Below, in pieces: positions 57,642 through 64,000 of a stretch of DNA of 64,000 nucleotides (its first letter is position 1; each line of letters opens with the position of its first letter). Source of the stretch: Solenopsis invicta (Eukaryota > Arthropoda > Insecta > Hymenoptera > Formicidae); NCBI RefSeq assembly GCF_016802725.1, contig NC_052679.1, forward strand, positions 12,443,463 to 12,507,462, written 5' to 3'. Below the pieces are notes generated by a model. That model was not told the origin of the DNA. It did no database searches and saw only the letters and a list, made by a program, of their open reading frames with translations. The translations under genes and the position numbers were made by a program.

Positions 57642-58497
57642 CCTTTAAACACGTAAGTGGGTCTGAGAGACCTTATATGAAGTTTCGAACGCTTGCTGTG
57701 TGAAGACGGAATGAGATAGGAGATTCGGACCAAGACGTAAAAAAAGTTTGAAATCTCCTCTTTCGATTGATATAGTTGATCAACTTTTTTGGTCAACTAG
57801 ACTTTGAACGGCACGGCAGCAAAGTTTTGTTAGGGTCAATGCAACCTATATAGTGTGTAAGTGAAATTTTTTTTGTGAGTATTTTACATAAAAAAGTTGG
57901 ACAAAATACGTTCGAACAGGTCGATTTGCGGATGTTACTCGCATATACTTTGTCTAAAGTTGGAATACTATAGAATGCTCTAGAAAAACGAGTTTTTCCG
58001 AAATATATCATGAAACACATCAATTTTCAATTTTAGACACGATTTAATCAAAAATACCTCATACTTGCCTTGTTACATAAGTACATTTTTTAACAAAAAT
58101 GACAATGATATAATTTTTTTTTAAAGTATGAATCTTTAGCTTTAAAACGCCGCATTGTAAAGTCCTTAAAAATTTTTTGTTGCAAAGATATGATTTTTTT
58201 TTTAAGTGGATTTTTAAATGCCCAAAAATACCTTATATTCTCTATATTACATAAGTATATTTTTTAAAAGGAATAACTTTGCCAAATTTTATTTTGGAAG
58301 TGTGACTTTTTCACAATAAATTATTTTTCGGCAATGCCGATTGTGCAGTCACAGTCCTGAGATTCTAAACTTTCATTAAAAAAAAAAAAAGTTGAAAAAT
58401 ATTGATTGTAATCAAAGTTATAGCTTCTCAAAGTTGGAAAAGTCTCTCAGATCCGAAAATGTGTTTCCGTATTTTACAGGATCGGTGTGTTCAAGGG
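57642..58497 (+). mobile_element. TTAACCCTTAAACAC-type element, copy C
   Basis: 856 bp bounded by TTAA at 57638-57641 and 58498-58501. The left end is CCTTTAAACACGTAAGTGGG, the right ATCGGTGTGTTCAAGGG. Aligns end to end with copy B inverted, and with copy A once its insertion is removed. The frame at 57793-58023 is not conserved. Confidence 0.9.
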
Positions 58498-58635
58498 TTA
58501 ACGGTTGATGCTTTTTTATTTATTTCTGTAAGTCATTTTTTTGGATGCTTAATTGATTTTATGTACAACTCATTATCTTTTATTGTAGGTTTGTCGTGCC
58601 ATAAGATATTTTCCTCCTGAATATTGCATATATGG

Positions 58636-60645
58636 GGCATTCCACGTGAAAGGGATCCACCTAAAAATAAACTGTTTGGGATTTTTTAAATGTTAACGAA
58701 AACATATTAGTAGATGTATTGTATAAGGTTAATCATAAAAAAAAGTAAATATTATATGCCTTGCATCAAAGATGCAGGGCTGTCGTTTAAATTAAAAAAA
58801 AAATTTTTTTTTTAACATTTTTAGTTAAAATTAAAAAATTTTTAGAGACATGATTTTTTAGGATTTTTTTTGTACTTTCAGATAAAAATATTAATTTTAG
58901 TGACGAAAATTTAATAGTATTGAAAAAAGTAATTTTTTAGTTTTAAATAAAAAAAGAAACAATTTTATCCATTTTTAAAAATTTGAAAAAATTCTCAAAA
59001 ATACTTCAATACATGTAGAATATCGTACCATAAAGCAAATTTTGGGATTGCAATGGGATTCTCTCAAAAACAAATATTTTTTTAAATACAAAATTATAAT
59101 TTTAGCCAAAAGCTAGATAATATCATTTTTTATTGGCCAAATATTTAGTACTATGTAAATAACATATTTCTAACAAATAACTATAAAATAAAAAATAGTT
59201 GTGACGTCTGCATTATATATTATTTAGACTTATTTATTTTTTGGGAAAAAAGTTTTGTTTTTTTATTAAAACTGAATTTTTTTTTAATTAATTGGTCTTT
59301 TCTCACTGGAATAATTGCATGATATTTTAATGTACCCGGAATTGTTTTTGCTAATGCGAATCTTGGTTCCAAAAACTAACTTAATTTATTGTGATTTGTC
59401 TTCGAACTAAATATAATTGTTGTTTCTTTCGTATCATTTTTAGTGTATAATACCTCAGCATTGAGGATTACTTCCTTGCATTTTGTTGCAAAGTAACTTT
59501 TCTTACTAATCGTTTAAAATTTCCACCAATACCATCACAGAGATCTTTTTCATGTGCTGTAGCAAAAAAGTGCCATTCGGCCGTGATACCGAAAAAATCA
59601 CGCACATGGTAAAGCAAATTTTAATTTAATAATTATAATTTAAGAATTATAATTTGCTTTATCATGCGCGAGATTTTTTGATAATACGGCCGAATGGCAC
59701 TTTTTCATTACAGCACATGGGAAAGGTCTCTATGATGGTATTGGTGAAAATTTTAAAGAATTAGTAAGAAAAGCTACTTTGTAAAGAAGTGTAATCCTCA
59801 ATGCTGAGATACACGTTGGCTGAAAATGATATGAAAGTGACAACAATTATACTTAGTTCGAAGACAAATCACAACAAATTAAGTAAGTTTTTGGAACCAA
59901 GATTCGCATTAGCGAAAACGATTCTGGGTACATTAAAATATCATGCGATTATTCCTGCGAGAAAAGATCAATTAATTTAAAAAAAATTCAGTTTTAATGA
60001 GGAACTTTTTTCCAAAAAAATAAATAAAAATAAGTTTAAATAATATATAATGCAAATGTCACAACTATTTTTTATTTTATAGTTATTTGTTAGAAATATA
60101 TTATTTACGTAGTACTAAATAATTGGCCAATAAAAAATAATATTATCTAGTTTTTGGCTAAAATTATAATTTTGTATTGAAAAAAATAGTTGTTTTTGAG
60201 AGGATCCCATTGCGATCCCAAAATTTGCTTTATGGTGCGATATTCTACATGTATTAAAATATTTGTGAGAATTTTTTCAGATTTTTGAAAATGGATGACG
60301 TTTATTTTTTTATTTAAAACTAAAAAATTACTTTTTTCAATACTATTAAATTTTTGTAACTAAAATTAATATTTTTATCTGAAAGTACAGAAAAATTACT
60401 AAAAAAATCATGTCTCTAAAATTTTTTTAATTTTAGCTAAAAATGTAAAAAAAAATTTTTTTTTTTTTTATTTAAACAATAGCCTTCAATATCTATGATG
60501 CAAGGCATATAATAATGCTGACTTTTTTTATTATTAACCTTATACGATAGAACCTTATACGATAGAACTACTAACATGTTTTTATTATTATTTTAAAAAT
60601 CCCAAACAGTTTATTTTTAGGTGAATCCCTTTGACGTGGAATGTC
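58636..60645. mobile_element. 2-kb palindrome (two arms of about 1 kb)
   Basis: The left end is GGCATTCCACGTGAAAGGGA, the right end the near complement. The arms match through TAAAAATAAACTGTTTGGGA, ATGCCTTGCATC, TAAAGCAAATTTTGGGAT and GTGCCATTCGGCCGT, up to a centre near 59632 with almost no spacer. No ORF of note and no identified target duplication. It is either a giant foldback transposon or an inverted duplication of one element. Confidence 0.88.
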
Positions 60646-60951
60646 TTGTAATATATATATAGTCTTGTCTTGTAATATATATATATATATACAGGATGTA
60701 ACAAAACAAAGGGACCTGGAGTATACCATGAGTTAGATGACACGAATCCAAATCGAAAAGTCCTGAGTCATTTTTTGATCTGAGCCTTCTGTTCCATGCT
60801 ATATGATGTTAAAGTTATCGAATAAGCGCCCGTCTATAGAAAGAAACCAGTGACGGACAATAGACTGGCGGAGCGGAATTGACAAACTACGCGGCGGGAG
60901 AACAACGATGAGCAACGAAACGGCTGCTCAATAATAAAAAAAACACACACT

Positions 60952-61010
60952 TTCTCTCCCCCCCCCCTCTCTCTCTCTCTCTCTCTTTCTCCCTCATTCT
61001 CTACCTTGTT
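60952..61010. repeat. C-rich and (CT)n tract
   Basis: A run of C followed by CT repeats. Its counterpart in the other arm of the palindrome is the GA/GT-rich tract at about 63565-63630. Confidence 0.85.
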
Positions 61011-61026
61011 TAAAAAAAAACCTTAA

Positions 61027-61709
61027 GGCTCCTGAGTACTCGCCGCGGCCATATTGAAGTCGTGACGTCAGAAGCGAGAAATTGCGTGAAATGACACGTA
61101 ATTTTGTCCGACATGCCATTTGTAAATAAAGCCAATTTGGATGAAACAAACTAAACAGATGACTTTAAAACACTTCTAAATATCGGTCACAACTATCCTT
61201 TTTCCGCCTAACAATCAGTAAATAGTTGTAAAAAGCATGTAAAGTGAAGCAATTGAAACAGAAAAACACATGGGCACATAATTTTGTCCGACATGCCATT
61301 TCTAAATAATGCCAATTTGGATAAAACAGACTAATCAGATGGCTTTAAAACACTTCTAAATATCGGTCACGACTATCCTTTTTTCGCCTAGCATTCAGTA
61401 AATAGTCGTAAAAAGCACGTAAAGTGACGTCTATTCAGACAGGAAAATACACGGATAGCTATTAAAAGGAGTGAAAAATGTACTTTTATGTATAAAATTC
61501 AAAGAAACTTTACTCGCGGTCCATTTTTACGAATTTGGTAAATACGAGACAAGTCATGTTTTTACAATGAAACACATAATAACAAAATGACATGCACGAT
61601 AACATTTCATCGTCAATCTGTCACGTTTCACGTGTATTAGTTCTAATTTTGTCCGCGACGAAATGTCGCTACCGTCAACGCGGAGTTCTCGGCTGAGGAG
61701 TCAGGAGCC
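61027..61709. mobile_element. 683-bp TTAA-flanked element with an internal tandem duplication
   Basis: TTAA at 61023-61026 and 61710-61713 flank inverted ends GGCTCCTGAGTACTCGCCG and, inverted, GGCTCCTGACTCCTCAGCCG. Inside, 61095-61274 and 61275-61451 are direct repeats of about 180 bp (ATTTTGTCCGACATGCCATT in both). No ORF. The insertion is absent from the other arm of the surrounding palindrome. Confidence 0.88.
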
Positions 61710-61800
61710 TTAAAGATCTTAAGGTGTATAACTAAAATAAACGTTTTGGTGTATTGTAATTTATCAATTCTACGTGAATTAATTATTTATTTCCTTATAA

Positions 61801-62100
61801 TTATAATAAATGTTTAAAGTGTGCTCCTCCTACTTCGATGCACGTTCTTGCTTTTTTCTGTACATTTTGCGTAGCTCTTCGAACTTGAACATTACTAATT
61901 CCCTCAATAGTGCGGAATACTAATTCCGTCATCTCGTCAGCTGTCTCGATGTTGGTGTGCATAAATATTTTTTTTTTTATTGCTTCCCCCCCCCCCCCCA
62001 AAAAAATCACACGGATTGTAATCCGGAGATCGAGCAGGCCATGGAGTTATCGAACCTCTTCCGAACCATTGAGGAAAAGTTTCATCGAGATAACGGCGAA
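61801..62100 (-). pseudogene. Mariner-like transposase 3' end, left arm
   Basis: Minus strand: PWPARSPDYNPCDFF can be read across a frame break at a 14-base C run (61987-62000), then KKKIFMHTNIETADEMTELV and VQKKARTCIEVGGAHFKHLL to the stop. SPDYNPCDFF is the last-aspartate motif of mariner-type transposases. Truncated at the N terminus. Confidence 0.75.
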
Positions 62101-62104
62101 CTAT

Positions 62105-62745
62105 GAGTGCGTTCCGTTTCTCGCATCGAGTGCATAGACAGCAGACAATGCGCTACGCGCATGGATAGCGTTTCGTTCCGTTAATGCGCAGTATTCGTGT
62201 TTAGAAACAGAACGGTTAAATGCGTTTGATGCAGTTTGGTGATATGCAGCAAAATAATGAATAACAAAACGTGGAGTATAATAATTTCAATCGTTTTAAA
62301 TAATAATGAAGAGATTGAAAGCATTAATAGCAGTAATGATTTTGATAGTGATAATGAAAATGAAGAGTTCTCTATAAACAAAGAATTACAAATATTGTAT
62401 CTCATTTTAATGTTTGATACTATAGTGTTATTACCTCGTCATTCATCAGAACAGGAAATTTTATGAGATTTTTTATTCTTTTATTAACTGGATAACTTTT
62501 CACAATGTGGTTAAATATTGTGCACTATTATTGTCTACGATGGTGTATGTACGAATTTGAATTCACAGCATATGCGCAGGCGCATAACTTGCGACAAGTT
62601 TTACTTCGAGTAGCTGATGCGCTCCTCATGCGATAATGGTGGGGAGAATCTAGAGGATTTCATGCGCTACCAATGCGCGCATTAGAAGAAACGGAACGGT
62701 TGTCTATGCAGTCTATGCGCATTATGCGAGAAACGGAACGCACCC
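62105..62745. mobile_element. Nested element with GAGTGCGTTCCGTTTC-type ends
   Basis: The left end is GAGTGCGTTCCGTTTCTCGC, the right, inverted, GGGTGCGTTCCGTTTCTCGC; both continue with TGCATAGAC and an (A)TGCGC(A/T) segment. TAT sits on both sides. The small frame at 62236-62466 (Asn/Asp/Glu-rich, NNNEEIESINSSNDFDSDNE) has no recognised domain and could be a fragment of the parent element's protein. Superfamily not assigned. Confidence 0.7.
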
Positions 62746-62917
62746 TATACCTTTAAATAAGATTTATTGAAGTTGATATTAAAAGTAGTTTAATGGATAA
62801 TTACACTTGAATATAAAGTTTGTCTCAAACAAACGATATGTTTTTAATACTAATTCTAATTAATCTAATTAACGAGAAATTATTGTATAAAAGCAAGTTA
62901 TTCTATGTATGTACACT

Positions 62918-63125
62918 GAAAAAAATTTTTGTGGTTTAAGTAAATATGTTATTAGTGCCATTCAAGCAAATTATTTACTTTACATAAATAAATATTGTTT
63001 GTAGAAAATATTATTTCTTTAAAGTATTATTTATTTTTTTAAAGTAATATTTATTTGTGTGAAGTAAACGATTTGCTTGAATGGTCCTAATAACATATTT
63101 ACATGAATCACGAAAATTTTTTTTC
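62918..63125. repeat. 208-bp MITE with about 80-bp inverted repeats
   Basis: The left arm has GAAAAAAATTTTTGTGG, AAGTAAATATGTTATTAG and CCATTCAAGCAAAT; the right arm is the complement with few changes. No ORF. Confidence 0.85.
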
Positions 63126-63194
63126 TTATTGTAATAATGACTATTGTTAGTAAGATTTGTATCCATGATATAAAAATTAATCTTTCGTTTACAC

Positions 63195-63452
63195 ATTTTG
63201 GAAGAGGTTTGATAACTCCGTGGCCTGCTCGATCTTCGGATTACAATCCGTGAGATTTTTTCTTTGGGGAGCAATAAAAGAAAAAATTTATGCACACCAA
63301 CATTGAGACAGCTGACGAGATGACGGAATTAGTATTCCGCACTATTGAGGAAATTAGTAATGTTCAAGTTTGAAGAGCTACGCAAAATGTACAGAAAAGA
63401 GCAAGAACGTGTATCGAAGTAAGAGGAGCACACTTCGAACATTTATTATAAT
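63195..63452 (+). pseudogene. Mariner-like transposase 3' end, right arm
   Basis: Plus strand: RGLITPWPARSSDYNP, stop, DFFF, a second break, then FMHTNIETADEMTELVFRTI, a stop after NVQV, and VQKRARTCIEVRGAHFEHLL. It is the inverted sister of 61801-62100. Each copy has different lesions, so the duplication preceded much of the decay. Confidence 0.75.
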
Positions 63453-63564
63453 TATAAGGAAATAAATAATTAATTCACGTTGAATTGATAAATTACAATA
63501 ACACCGAAACGTTTATTTTAGTTATGCACCTAAGGATCTTTAAAGTTTTTTTTAAACAAGGTGG

Positions 63565-63595
63565 AGAGAGAAGAAGAGAGAGAGAGCGTGCGTGC

Positions 63596-63626
<31 letters not shown>

Positions 63627-63632
63627 TATATT
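63565..63632. repeat. (GA)n, (CG)n and (GT)n compound microsatellite
   Basis: GAGAGAGAGAGCGTGCGTGC followed by CG and GT runs; alternating purine-pyrimidine in the second half. Confidence 0.95.
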
Positions 63633-64000
63633 TGTATGAAAAACAGTGATACAGCCGAATAATGAAAAGTACAATTGTGATAATGTATCAAAGGTTCTAT
63701 CTGCGTGATAAAAGTGTTTTGATTAATAACATTAAAATGATATTTTTATAAATGTGTAATAGTTGGATAGTAACGAGGCTTTAATTTGTTGTCTTTTTTC
63801 CTTGTTTGAAATGGTAAATGCTTAATATATTTCAACATGAATTAACTAATCGTTTACTATGTAATACCATTAACTTTGTAGACATCCAACGATATAGCAA
63901 CGGATTGGCTTTAACACCTGATGTTAAATAGCGACGTTAAAATTCTTGGTATAAATTTATAAAGGCGTCAGCTAAAATCAATTGGAAGTCAATATTTTTT
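63633..64000. other. AT-rich sequence at the window end
   Basis: No gene or scribble exon is recognised in these bases. Confidence 0.4.

Larger units (their letters stand above)
60690..63560. mobile_element. Palindromic mariner-like element, invaded by others
   Basis: The left terminus CAGGATGTAACAAAAC after TATATA resembles a mariner-type end. Arms 61720-62100 and 63190-63535 are inverted copies (AGGTGTATAACTAAAATAAA and complement). The match resumes further out at the pyrimidine-rich CTTGTTTAAAAAAA sequence once the nested element at 61027-61709 is removed. Each arm encodes the 3' end of the same transposase. The right terminus was not found. Confidence 0.75.

Noticed and set aside
62236..62466. 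A 76-codon Asn/Asp-rich frame inside a nested element
   Set aside because: No recognisable domain; kept only as a possible remnant within the mobile-element entry.

Overview
The window is AT-rich, intron-rich and repeat-laden nuclear DNA of an insect. Two kinds of evidence point there: a protein-coding gene recognisable as scribble, and decayed transposon families (DD34D and DD41D mariner-like elements, an RNase H-bearing non-LTR retrotransposon, a coiled-coil ORF1 fragment) common in arthropods. Several of these resemble elements I know from Hymenoptera, especially ants; that placement is an impression, not a proof. No bacterial, organellar or viral gene organisation is visible.

Layout. Bases 1-26057 hold no recognisable host exon. 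They contain two dead mariner elements (626-1949 and 5300-6558), a TTAA-flanked DNA element (2724-3940), a 5'-truncated non-LTR retrotransposon with a perfect 10-bp target duplication (7067-10740), nested elements (12142-15446), two foldback or tandem structures (17632-19480 and 19500-21065) and several palindromic MITEs. From 26058 to 54929 lie seventeen consecutive plus-strand exons of scribble. Their splice phases join into one open frame of 836 complete codons that begins inside the leucine-rich repeats and stops inside PDZ2. The upstream exons were not found here, and the next exon was not found before 64000, so the gene is partial at both ends and its last visible intron exceeds 9 kb.

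The scribble introns are the main home of mobile DNA. Intron 3 (28244-39839) contains a degenerate 300-400 bp tandem array, a TTAA element, a palindromic DD41D mariner, a 590-bp foldback, a perfect 49-bp-arm hairpin and Z-DNA-like tracts. Intron 4 is almost filled by a hAT-like element with a perfect 8-bp duplication. Intron 14 carries a small inverted-repeat element that encodes a THAP DNA-binding domain. The region after the last visible exon holds a 2-kb palindrome and a second palindromic mariner that is itself invaded by other elements.

Scribble is a cortical LRR/PDZ scaffold for epithelial polarity. The other coding traces are transposases or retrotransposon proteins, all broken except the small THAP ORF, which may be intact. 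I found no convincing new multi-gene system. The most unusual items are the THAP-only element, the exact hairpin, the 2-kb palindrome and the two mariner elements that carry inverted copies of their own transposase 3' ends.
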